Part shown: positions 41,134 to 50,200 of the stretch, in pieces
How positions within the stretch are numbered: position 1 is the stretch's first letter
Layout of the letters: each line of letters starts with the position of its first letter
Source: a bacterium
GTDB lineage: Bacteria > Vulcanimicrobiota > Xenobia > Xenobiales > JADMJV01
Length of the DNA stretch: 64,000 nt
Reading direction: 5' to 3'
NCBI GenBank assembly: GCA_018266105.1
Contig: JAFEBA010000001.1
Coordinates: forward strand, 1 to 64,000
Position numbers and translations under genes: made by a program
Notes under the pieces: generated by a model
The model's database searches: none
What the model saw: only the letters and a program-made list of their open reading frames with translations
What the model was told of the DNA's origin: nothing

Positions 41134-42300
41134 TTATAAATCCCCATAGCCCAGTCGAGTGGCCATGAGCATCGTTTCCTCGGTCAAGGGGCTGTCTCCG
41201 GGCAGACGACGTGCACCCTCGAGAGCACTTTGGTCAATCTCTGACTTGCGATAGAACATCTTGTCGCCCGAAACCAGCCCGTTCAGTCGCCCGGTCATGC
41301 GCTCACCCGAATAGGGCTGCAATAGCGACTCTTCATAACCAATTTGTAGAAAATGGCAAAGCCGCCGCATCTCAGATTCCGCATCCGTCAGCACGTCCTC
41401 ATAACGCACTCGTGTTTGTCGTTCTGGTTCCACTCCTGAAAGGTGCTCCAGGATATTCTCATTCGACAGCAACCAATCCATCTCGCCCGCTTGACGCGGA
41501 TGACCGTAAACCACCTGGTCGAAGTTGCAGGCAGTCCAGGAGCGGATGCATGCCAGCGGATGGCGCACCAGGTGAATATAGCGGGGTCGGTCAAACCAGA
41601 GCTCGGCTCGCCTCAGAGCAGGCCGGCTGAGCGGGTAGGAAGTGGCCTTCTCCAGTAACAGCCGGGGCGCACACAGCTGCTGGAGTTGAGAGTAAATCGA
41701 ATACGTGCTGAGGTTGGCCTGCAACATCTGGTCGGTGGTCTGGGCGGCCTGTTCCTCGGAGAGACCTTGCAGCTCCATCAGGGCCTTCTCCAGGCCCTTA
41801 AAATCACTCCAACCATCCATCAGTCCTTGCCGGCGTGCGCGCATGTCTTGAAAGAGCAGCAGTTCTGGCTCGGGAGGACAAAAAAGCTTCGAATGTCCGG
41901 CCAGCATAATGCGCAGTAAAGTGGAGCCCGTGCGAGCTGCGCTGAGCACAAACACCATCGAAGGGAGCGGCGGTCCGGGGGCTGCCTCGGGCTGGTCTGG
42001 AAAGCGTTTTGCAAAGGCATCACGCCATTCCTGAGGGCGAGCCAGTTCGGCTGGCGGGGGGCCCGGGAAGCACCGATAGAGCAGCCACTTGGCCTGGTCA
42101 TGGATGGTTGGGGCTGCCACCAACCAGGGCAGGTGCAGGATCAGTTCAAAGCGCTTTTCCAGCATCTCGATCAGACGTCCGCCTCGATCGGGTGTGCCGC
42201 CGCGTTCGGTGAATCGATCGTGCACGTTCAGCTCGTCCACGTCCAGCACCTGGCGCCACATGATAAGCAATTCCTGTTCCAGAGAGGCCAGCGTGATCAT
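41134..42300 (-). CDS. degenerate carrier domain fused to sulfotransferase
   Basis: Residues 1-75 of this 388-residue protein follow the peptidyl/acyl carrier pattern: LLIMWRQVLDVDELNVHDRF, then APTIHDQAKWL. At the phosphopantetheine motif (GGxS) it reads GGTPD, so Pro37 replaces the Ser. Residues 110-385 are a sulfotransferase with the PAPS loop VFVLSAARTGSTLLRIMLAG and the 3'-phosphate segment YIHLVRHPLACIRSW. Such fusions occur in polyketide/peptide assembly, but no synthase is in the window. It carries one GATAAGCAATT copy at 42262-42272. Confidence 0.82.
   Translation of the reverse strand: MITLASLEQELLIMWRQVLDVDELNVHDRFTERGGTPDRGGRLIEMLEKRFELILHLPWLVAAPTIHDQAKWLLYRCFPGPPPAELARPQEWRDAFAKRFPDQPEAAPGPPLPSMVFVLSAARTGSTLLRIMLAGHSKLFCPPEPELLLFQDMRARRQGLMDGWSDFKGLEKALMELQGLSEEQAAQTTDQMLQANLSTYSIYSQLQQLCAPRLLLEKATSYPLSRPALRRAELWFDRPRYIHLVRHPLACIRSWTACNFDQVVYGHPRQAGEMDWLLSNENILEHLSGVEPERQTRVRYEDVLTDAESEMRRLCHFLQIGYEESLLQPYSGERMTGRLNGLVSGDKMFYRKSEIDQSALEGARRLPGDSPLTEETMLMATRLGYGDL
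42262..42272 (+). repeat. GATAAGCAATT word, copy 5 (inside sulfotransferase gene)
   Basis: An exact 11-mer preceded by T. It falls in a frame different from copies 1 and 9 when read as protein. Confidence 0.7.
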
Positions 42301-42363
42301 GCGCCCACTTTCTCGGTTCCGCTTAAGGTGACCTACATCCTCAGGCGCGGAGAACCTTGTTTT

Positions 42364-43377
42364 TCACTGACCGCAACACTTTTTGTATTTCTTGCCGCTG
42401 CCACAGGGGCAGGGCTGGTTGCGGCCGATCTTGGGCTTCTCCCGACGAATCGGCTTCTGTTTCACCTTTTCCGGGGGGGGCTGGGGCTCCGCCCGTCCTT
42501 CAGCAGGGATGGGTTCGGCCTCTGCCTCGGGAACGGGCTCCGGCTCGGCTGGCGAGGGGATCTCCAACTGGGAGGGAGGGGCAGGCTGAATCAACACGCC
42601 GGTGTCTTCGAGCTTGAGGTCGAGCAGGCGAGCGTCCACGACCGGAACCTCCTCTGCCTCAGGCTTGTCCTGGCGCGGCAGGCTGCTCAACTGAATGACC
42701 CGACGCGGGACCTGTTCTAGCGGGGCGACCTGCTCCTCGGCATCGGGAAACTCAAAAAACTGTCTGGATGGGGCGGGCGGCTCCGCACGGCTGGCAGCAG
42801 GCAACGGGCTGGGCACGTACTCCTGGGGCGCATAGGGTTCGTTGAAGACGGGTTGAGGGAGCTGGCGTCGGGCTGGAGGCGGAATGGGAGCTGGGATGGG
42901 ACCCGGTGCTTCCTGGGGAGACTGGGGTCCGGCCGAGGGAACGGCTGGTGCTTCCGGCATCAACGACTCAGGACGGTAGACCTGGTCGGCGGCTCGTTTG
43001 GTCAGGGCCGTGAAGTCAACGGTTTCCAGTTCCACCTCGGCGTGCTGACCGATACCCACCCGAACCTCAACCACGAGGTTACCCATTTGAATCTTGTCGC
43101 CTGGCGAGACGTGGCGAGGTTTGGTCACTCTGGACTTATTCAGGATGGTGGGATTGGTGGCAGAGCGGTGAGTGAGAAGGTAGCGGTTGGCTGCTTCGTC
43201 CCAGTCCAAGGTGGCGTGGATTCTTGAGACGGTCGGTTCGGGGAAGAGCATGCTACCGGGGCCGGCCGTTTCAAGCGGGTCCAGACGGCCCAGAACGATG
43301 TGAGGAGCCACCAGGGAGTGTCGAGCTCCCCGTCCCCCGCCTTGAATTACCACGATCTCCAGCGGTTTCTTCTTCAA
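42364..43377 (-). CDS. FHA-domain protein with C-terminal SEC-C zinc motif
   Basis: The 337-residue protein has an FHA domain (about 20-105: [20 protein letters not shown] and [20 protein letters not shown]), which binds phosphothreonine. A long Pro/Glu/Ala-rich linker (about 130-310) follows. The SEC-C motif [20 protein letters not shown] ends the protein. SEC-C motifs bind zinc and occur on SecA and many unrelated proteins as adaptors. TTG 43377 is the only sensible start. It is likely a reader of Ser/Thr kinase activity; no kinase is adjacent. Confidence 0.9.
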   Translation of the reverse strand: MKKKPLEIVVIQGGGRGARHSLVAPHIVLGRLDPLETAGPGSMLFPEPTVSRIHATLDWDEAANRYLLTHRSATNPTILNKSRVTKPRHVSPGDKIQMGNLVVEVRVGIGQHAEVELETVDFTALTKRAADQVYRPESLMPEAPAVPSAGPQSPQEAPGPIPAPIPPPARRQLPQPVFNEPYAPQEYVPSPLPAASRAEPPAPSRQFFEFPDAEEQVAPLEQVPRRVIQLSSLPRQDKPEAEEVPVVDARLLDLKLEDTGVLIQPAPPSQLEIPSPAEPEPVPEAEAEPIPAEGRAEPQPPPEKVKQKPIRREKPKIGRNQPCPCGSGKKYKKCCGQ

Positions 43378-43392
43378 GAAGGGGCTTTTCTC

Positions 43393-43409
43393 GATCGCCC
43401 CGGGCGATC
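43393..43409. promoter_or_regulatory. inverted repeat GATCGCCC-C-GGGCGATC
   Basis: Two perfect 8-bp arms with a single-base centre lie in the 154-bp region between the divergent FHA/SEC-C and subtilase genes. It could be an operator; it lies 16 bp before TTG 43377. Confidence 0.35.
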
Positions 43410-43531
43410 CATTTTGACGTCGGGCAGTACATTATTTCGGAAACAATACGTCGGAGTTGTGACAAAGATTGCCAGATTGTTAACGCACATGGTTTCCAGT
43501 TTACAACCTTGTAACATTTGCCGAGTCCCTG

Positions 43532-44668
43532 ATGGATATTCTCTGTCTTGTGATTCGGACCCACAACATACCGCCAGCGCTGCTCTTTCAGGCTCCCTCG
43601 TCCCGACCGGGCCAGCCCGTGGCTGCCTCCACCGACCGCGTCGAGTTGGGTCAGGCTTCCTCCGAATTCACTCCGGTCAACTTCCGGCAGATGCTGGCCC
43701 TGGCCAAGGGCGACGAGCAGTCGCGCATCAATCGCCCGGTGGGCGAAACCGCTGCAGTGCGTCTGCCCGGTCTGGACAAGGTTTGGGCCCAGGGCTTCAC
43801 CGGTAAAGGCCAGACCATCGCCGTGATCGATTCCGGCTTCTTTCCTCACGCCGACATCAAGGACCGGGTGGTGGGCTATGTCGACCTGGCCGCTGGCAAA
43901 GAGAAGATGACCGACAACTGGGGGCACGGCACTCACGTGGCCGGCATCGTGGCCGGTTCGGGTAAGAAATCCGATGGTCAGATTAAAGGCGTCGCTCCCG
44001 AGGCCAACCTGGTGGGTGTGCGTATCGGCTCCATGCAGCAGGCCATCGATGGGCTGCGCTGGGTGATCGCTCACAAGGACGAATTCAACATCGGTGTGGT
44101 CAACATCTCGTTGGGAGAGACCGCCAACCAGAGCTACAAGAATGACCCCTGGTGCCAGGCCGTCGAGGACGCCACCAGGGCCGGTCTGACGGTGGTGGTG
44201 GCAGCCGGCAACGAGGGCGACCGTGGCCCTGGCAGCGTCAGCACTCCCGGCATTTCCCCCTCAGCCATCACCGTGGGTGGCGTGGACGACCACGGTACGA
44301 TTGATCCTTCCGATGATACCGCCTACACCAATGGCAGCTTTGGTCCCACGGCCGTGGACCACCTGGCCAAGCCGGACGTAATGGCTCCCGCCATCAGCAT
44401 CTATAGCACATTGTCCCCCAGTTCCGGTCTGGATGACCCGAACCGCGCTCACGTGGGCAAAGACTACATGACCATGGCCGGCACCAGCATGGCCACTCCG
44501 GCCGTGGCCGGGCTGGTCGCACTGCTTAAGCAGGCCCGCCCCGACCTGAGCCCGCAGGACCTGAAGAGCATCCTGCAGCAGTCGGTCTATCACGGCTCGC
44601 AGAATCTGCCCATCGTGCAGGCGGATGCTGCTCTGGAGCTGGCTAAGACCTATAAAGCGGCCGCTTAG
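43532..44668 (+). CDS. subtilisin-like serine protease (S8)
   Basis: The 378-residue protein has a short N-terminal propeptide-like region (1-85). The catalytic triad is in order: Asp in GQTIAVIDSGFFPH, His in NWGHGTHVAGIVAG, and Ser in MAGTSMATPAVAGLVALLKQ, with the oxyanion Asn in VVVAAGNEGD. No clear signal peptide is seen (MDILCLVIRTHNIPPALLFQ is only mildly hydrophobic), so export is uncertain. The start has only a weak ribosome site. It is divergent from the FHA/SEC-C gene. Confidence 0.92.
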   Translation: MDILCLVIRTHNIPPALLFQAPSSRPGQPVAASTDRVELGQASSEFTPVNFRQMLALAKGDEQSRINRPVGETAAVRLPGLDKVWAQGFTGKGQTIAVIDSGFFPHADIKDRVVGYVDLAAGKEKMTDNWGHGTHVAGIVAGSGKKSDGQIKGVAPEANLVGVRIGSMQQAIDGLRWVIAHKDEFNIGVVNISLGETANQSYKNDPWCQAVEDATRAGLTVVVAAGNEGDRGPGSVSTPGISPSAITVGGVDDHGTIDPSDDTAYTNGSFGPTAVDHLAKPDVMAPAISIYSTLSPSSGLDDPNRAHVGKDYMTMAGTSMATPAVAGLVALLKQARPDLSPQDLKSILQQSVYHGSQNLPIVQADAALELAKTYKAAA

Positions 44669-44716
44669 CCAGACTGCCCCCGCCGGCGGTCGGTCGCGGC
44701 CGGGCCGCAACCAAAC

Positions 44717-45436
44717 CTACTTGCGCAGGTTTTGGCCTAGGGAGAGGCTGCGGAAGGCGTCCGAGATTCCGTTGGCCAGATGACCTTCGGGCACGGCCAG
44801 CAGGTCACGCAGAATCATGGCCTTGGTTTTGCGGTAGGCTTCGCCAGGTACCTTGGCGGCCGCGCGGGCGCGCTCTTCGGCCACTGAGTGAAGATATTCC
44901 AGTGGGCGTAGCTCGTCCAGGTAGCCCAACTGAAGGGCTTCTTCGGGCGGAAAGGTCATGCCCAGCATCAAAGCTCGGGTGTAAGCGCGGGGCTGTAATC
45001 TGACTTTGGCCAACTGGAAGACGAATTCGGGTAGAGCCAGGCCAATAGCGGTCTCGTTGAGGCCGATGCGGTAGGGCCCGGGCGTGGCCACGACAATGTC
45101 ACAGCAGAGCATGAGCACGCTGCCGCCGGCCATGGAGTGGCCCTCCACTGCTGCCACCACCGGGACCGGGAATTCCAACACCGTGCGCATGACCCGTTCG
45201 AAGAGGTTGACCGCATTCTGGAATTCTTCGGGGGGAAGGGTGGGGAGCAATTTGAGATCCAGGCCGCCGCTGAAAAAGCCGCTGCGCCCGGAGATGACCA
45301 CCGCCTCGGCGCTGCGGGCCTGCTCCAGGCACTCCAGCAGCTGGCTGAGGAAGGTGGGGTTCATGGCGTTGGCCTTGCCGTCGTCCATGCGAATGCGGGC
45401 CAGGCCCTCGTGAATTTCGATCGTGACCGCTGACAT
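44717..45436 (-). CDS. crotonase-fold enoyl-CoA hydratase/isomerase family protein
   Basis: The 239-residue protein has the crotonase oxyanion-hole segments VVISGRSGFFSGGLDLKLLP and VAAVEGHSMAGGSVLMLCCD. The usual catalytic Glu positions are partly replaced: NETAIGLALPEFVF in place of the usual E..IG..P. Activity could be hydratase, isomerase or hydrolase. It lies 3 bp downstream of argS and may share its transcript. Confidence 0.85.
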   Translation of the reverse strand: MSAVTIEIHEGLARIRMDDGKANAMNPTFLSQLLECLEQARSAEAVVISGRSGFFSGGLDLKLLPTLPPEEFQNAVNLFERVMRTVLEFPVPVVAAVEGHSMAGGSVLMLCCDIVVATPGPYRIGLNETAIGLALPEFVFQLAKVRLQPRAYTRALMLGMTFPPEEALQLGYLDELRPLEYLHSVAEERARAAAKVPGEAYRKTKAMILRDLLAVPEGHLANGISDAFRSLSLGQNLRK

Positions 45437-45439
45437 CGG

Positions 45440-47209
45440 TTACATCCTCTCCGGAATTTGAATACCCAGCAGGCCCAGACCCAGCTCCAGCTGAGTCAGC
45501 ACGGCTCGGGCCAGGCGCAGACGCGATCCCCGCACAGCTTCGTCTTTTTCATCAAGAATCTTAGGACTGGCTACATAGAAGGTCGAAAAGGCCTGAGCCA
45601 GACCGTACACGTGCTCGGCAACAAAATGTGGGGCGCGCTTCTCAAATGCCAGATGCACCGCCGCATTGAAGCCATCCAGGGTCAACACCAGGGCCTTTTC
45701 TTCCGGCAGCAACACCTGAATCGGAGCCTCGCTCAGACCCTGTTCGCTCGCCTTGCGCAAGAGCGCTTTGATGCGCACTCCCTGGAATTGTAGATAGGGA
45801 CCTGTCTTGCCCTCGAAACTGGTAAAGCGATCGAGGTCGAACACGTAGTCCGTCAATCGGTAGTTCGAAAGGTCAGCGAACTTCAAAGCAGCCGTGCCCA
45901 CCAGCCGGGCTGTCGTCTGGCGGTCCTGGTCGGACAGCTCCTGGCCGTAACCCCCTTCTTGCATCTTGAGCATTGCTCGTTCTGTACAGGAGGTAATCAG
46001 ATCGTGCAGCTTGATGACCCCGCCCGAGCGAGTCTTGAAGGGCTTGCCGTCGGTACCGTTCATGGTGCCAAAGCCGATGTGCTCCAGGCGCGACTCCTCG
46101 GATACCCCGGCTTTCTCGGCCGCCCGAAAAACTTGGGTGAAGTGTAGCGACTGGCGTTGATCCACCACATACAGGTAGAGTTCGGGACGCACCTCGCGTT
46201 CGCGCTCCACAATGGTGGCCAGGTCGGTGGTGCCGTACATGGCCGAACCTTCGGAGGAAACCAGCAAGAGCGGCGGTACTTCCTTCTTGTCCTCAGGGCG
46301 GGCGACCTGAATTACCAGCGCGCCCTGGTCGGGCACGGCCACTCCCTTTTCTTTACACTGCTTGACCAGGTCTTGGATCAGGTAGTTGACGTCGCTTTCG
46401 CCTTTCCAGAGATCGAAGTGGATGTTCAGGGCGGTGAATTCGCGTTCCAGAGCTACCTGACTGACTTTCCAGAAATGCTTATGCAGAGCCAGGTAGCCCG
46501 GACGGCCCTTCTGCAGCTCGGCCGTGGCTTTACGGGCCCGCTCTTTGTAGGCTTCGTCCTCCTTCATGCGGGCGCTGGCGGCCGGGTACATTCGGTCCAG
46601 ATCCTCCATCGTCACGGGAGGGGTCTCCAACCACATGGACTCGTTGTAATCCGGCTTAAAGTAGGGCAGGTCGGGCTGTTCATCTTCCAGGGAAATAATC
46701 AACAGGCCGATCTGCAGGCCCCAATCGCCGAAATGAGCGTCGCTGGTGACGTGGTGACCCAGGGCGCGGCCGATGCGCTGGAGAGAATCGCCGATTACGG
46801 TGGCGCGCAGGTGGCCGACATGCATGGGCTTGGCCACGTTGGGGCCGGCAAAGTCGACCAGCACCCTCAGGGGCCTGGGCACCGGAGTCAAGCCGGACTG
46901 GGGATCGCTGGCCAGGCGGTTGGCCTGTTCGGCCAGAGCGGTCTCGCTCAGGGCCAGGTTGATGAAACCGGGTCCGGCCACGCTGGTTTCGCGCAACATT
47001 GTCTCTCCGCGCAGGGCTTCCAGGATGCGGTCGGCCAGGGCGCGAGGATTCTCGCCCTTTTGCTTGGCCCCGGCCAGGGCACCATTGCACTGAAAATCGC
47101 CCAGGTCGGGGCGGGCCGAGCGGCGCACTTCGGCCAGGTTCGGATCCAGGCCCTCTTTAGAAAATTGCGGGCCCAACAGATGGGTCAACTGAGTTGCGAA
47201 ATCGATCAT
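45440..47209 (-). CDS. argS: arginyl-tRNA synthetase
   Basis: The 589-residue class I synthetase has ANVAKPMHVGHLRATVIGDS-type HIGH motif (HVGH). DAHFGDWGLQIGLLI, YGTTDLATIVERE, a KMSKS-like FKTRSGG, and a C-terminal DALR anticodon domain ending LELGLGLLGIQIPERM follow. It charges tRNA-Arg and is the one essential housekeeping gene in the window. It sits 12 bp after the giant gene and 3 bp before the crotonase gene, so it appears to be in one operon with them. Confidence 0.97.
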   Translation of the reverse strand: MIDFATQLTHLLGPQFSKEGLDPNLAEVRRSARPDLGDFQCNGALAGAKQKGENPRALADRILEALRGETMLRETSVAGPGFINLALSETALAEQANRLASDPQSGLTPVPRPLRVLVDFAGPNVAKPMHVGHLRATVIGDSLQRIGRALGHHVTSDAHFGDWGLQIGLLIISLEDEQPDLPYFKPDYNESMWLETPPVTMEDLDRMYPAASARMKEDEAYKERARKATAELQKGRPGYLALHKHFWKVSQVALEREFTALNIHFDLWKGESDVNYLIQDLVKQCKEKGVAVPDQGALVIQVARPEDKKEVPPLLLVSSEGSAMYGTTDLATIVEREREVRPELYLYVVDQRQSLHFTQVFRAAEKAGVSEESRLEHIGFGTMNGTDGKPFKTRSGGVIKLHDLITSCTERAMLKMQEGGYGQELSDQDRQTTARLVGTAALKFADLSNYRLTDYVFDLDRFTSFEGKTGPYLQFQGVRIKALLRKASEQGLSEAPIQVLLPEEKALVLTLDGFNAAVHLAFEKRAPHFVAEHVYGLAQAFSTFYVASPKILDEKDEAVRGSRLRLARAVLTQLELGLGLLGIQIPERM

Positions 47210-47221
47210 CCCCCAGGCCTA

Positions 47222-50200
47222 TCACGATCCGGGCTGCTTAGGCAAGACCTGCAGCATCGGGACGGTATTCACCTGGGCCAGGTTAAGCCGCACCAATTCC
47301 TTTACGGCCGGGGGCAGCACGGTTAGATTTTGATAGTCGCCAGCCAGCAGGCGCACCAGCGCTCCGGCAACCTCCTCGGAAGGCAGATGTTGCCGTAGGA
47401 TTTGCTTCAGATCCAGCAGGCTGGCCCGCGGCGGAGCGGGCCGACCACTAACCATCGCTACCGCTTGACGGTGGTAGGCCAGCTCTGCCAGTAACAACTG
47501 TGCCTCTTCACCTCGTAGAATCTCGCGCTCATCCACCTGCCTCAGGGGCCCGGTCACGCCCCAGATGCCCGCCGGTGGGGAAGGCGGTCGCAAGCTGGCC
47601 ATGGGATTGGCGGGCGGCTGGCGGCGGTCCGCCTGGCGTAGAGGTCCGCGGGTCGAACTTGTGCCATCCAGAGGCGGCAGACAGGGTCCGTCCCCACTTT
47701 GCAGCACGGCCAGCGCAAAGACGTGGTCGGGATATCCAAGGAAACCTTCGTCCAGCACCCAGCCGGCCGCCAATAAGGCCGGAAGCCCCATGTGGCGCAA
47801 CAATTCGCATAACATGGCATTGAGTTCGTAGCAGGCTCCCGCACCCAGGTATTCGGAGCTGGCCCCCGCGTGCAGCACGTCCAGTTGCCGATGGCCCACC
47901 TCGGACGGAGGCCGGCTGAGCACGGCGCGAGCGGCCGGGGTCTGGGCGAAAAGGTCGTCGTATGCGTAGCGGGACTGCATAAACTCCTGCGCAGCCAGAG
48001 CTCGCTCCCAGGCAGGAAGGCCGCGTTGGGAGGCCACCAGGTCGGCAGCCTCCTGGGGCAGCCGGGCCAGGGTGGGCAGTCGCCATTCGGCCGGCACTCC
48101 CTGCACCTCCTCGTCCAGGGGGCGGGGCGGCTGCAGGATTTCAACCTGGAAGAACACCTCCACCCGACCGCTCGTCTGGACCAGCACTTCACCCAGCGGG
48201 CCGTGGCGAAGACTGATGGGCCCGCTGCTTTGTATCCGACCGTCCAACCGGGTATACAAGGGCAGCGGCAGTCGGCTCAGGCCCGGTTGCAGGCTTCCCT
48301 GAAAAGGCAGGCTGCGCCCTCCCGGTTGACCCTGGGCAAATCCGGCCAGCTGGCGGCTGTCCAGAGGCAGCCAGTGTTGGCGCTGGGCGTCAAAGTGCCC
48401 GGAAAGAACGTGGGCGGCATACAGGTAGGGGCGCGGGAAGACCAGCGGCTGATGGAACAGGCCCGAGGCCGGCGCATGCTCGGCCTGCCCCGGGGAGGAG
48501 CTCGAGCCCACCGGAATTCCGGCCCGAGGGGTATAGGGGTTCTGGGCCGTCAGGCTGGCGGGAAGAACCTGACGGACCCAGTTGCGCAGGCGAGCGAAGA
48601 TGCCCTCAGAGGGCGGAGCAGTTTCTGAAACGGTCGTGCGCACCGGAGCCGGAGGCTCCTCGGCGGCTGGCGCCACGGGCTGCAGCACTCCCTCCAAGGA
48701 TTCGGCCTGCAGATATTCCTGAATGGCCAGGGCCGCCTCGGCATTTTCTCCAGCCAGAGCGCGAGCGGCCTGCCCTGCATCCTGACAGCCTTCCAGCAGA
48801 GCCGGGTCGAGCTGGCCAAGATCTGGAAACTGCTCACGCAAGCGCTGATCCAGGCCAAAGTCCAGCATTTCGGCCAGGCGCTCGGCCAGAGGATCTTCCG
48901 GCTCCTCCTGGCCGGCGGGGAAGTGACGTGCATCCAGATACGCGTCCATGCGCTCGCGGCTGGTGAGGGGCAACAAGATCTCAAGGATATCCACCAGTTG
49001 TTCCTCGCCCGGCCCCTGATAGATACAGGGAAGCAGTCCCTGGGCCAGGCCCGTCAGCAAAGCCTGAGGCGATTCGACCAGCTGGCTGTCCACCAGCAGT
49101 TCTCCCTGGTGATAGGCGGCCGCCGCCGCCACCGGTGCCTGGCCGACCCCGGGAAGATCATAGACCACTTTGAGTTGTTGAATGGCTCGAACTCGAGTGA
49201 GCTGGCTCAGGCGCTGCTGGTCCAACCAGCCCTGGGGAGAGAGCTGCTCGCGCTGCCGGCGCACGCGGGGCAGCACCTGAGCCAGCGAGCGCAAACTTGT
49301 GCGCAGCCGCGCCAGGCCCTGTGCGTGTTGGGACGAGACGTCGCGGCCCTCTCCTTGCAGACGTATGCTGTAGGCATCGCGCAGGTTTCGCAAACCCATC
49401 TGCTGGTGGAAAGCTTCCACGGCTGGCCGCTGCTCCAGATTTCCGGTCTGGGCCACCAGCAGCCCCTCGAAGAGTCTCTCCAGGCTGGGGGTATCGCTGC
49501 TTACCAGAGCCGGATGGTCGGCTGGAACCAGGCGTTTTTCCAGTCCCGGGCGACCCTGAGCTAAAATAATTGGAAGTTTTCGATCCAGCGACGCGCCGTC
49601 CAGGCGCGTGTAGCAGGCCAGCAACATCCGCGAGAGAGCGCGCTCGCCCGCCAGAACCTCCTGGTCGCCCCGGCGGCGCACTTCCGCCGCGATTTCCTCC
49701 AGGAACTCGCGCACCACCGAGCCTTCGACCTGGGTAGGGATGTCAAATAGCCGGCACAGGCCGGGGCAGGCTCGGGCGCCTCGTTCCCAATAACCACGTC
49801 GATTGCCAAAGTAGGTAAAGGCATGAACTCCCAGAACTTTTCGATGGTTGAACCACAGGCCGTCATCGCTGTAGATCCAGACCTGGTCGGCCAGGCGTTG
49901 GCGCAGGTCAGGCAAACGCTGGATTCGCGCTTCCAGCCACTGGTAAACTCGAAAGCTGACGCCCTCCTGGGCCTGGGCGCAGCTCTTCAGGTGTTGCAAT
50001 ACTTCGGGTAGTTCGACCTGCTGCTGGTCGCGTAGGCCCAGCCGGGTCAGGAGCCCGGGACCCAACAGGTCATTGATGCGCGCGTCCGGATAGAAGCGCC
50101 CATGGGTCCCGATCAGGGATTCGCATTCCGGGCCGGGCACGAAAAGCTCCCAGGGGGGCCGGGGAGCGCCCAGGGCGTCGGGCAGCCAGGGTTGATTGCG

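Noticed and set aside
45437..47326. Long plus-strand frame (about 389 codons from 46157) opposite argS
   Set aside because: It is antisense to a clear argS gene. Its composition (Gly/Gln/His/Val) is typical of the complement of GC-rich coding DNA.
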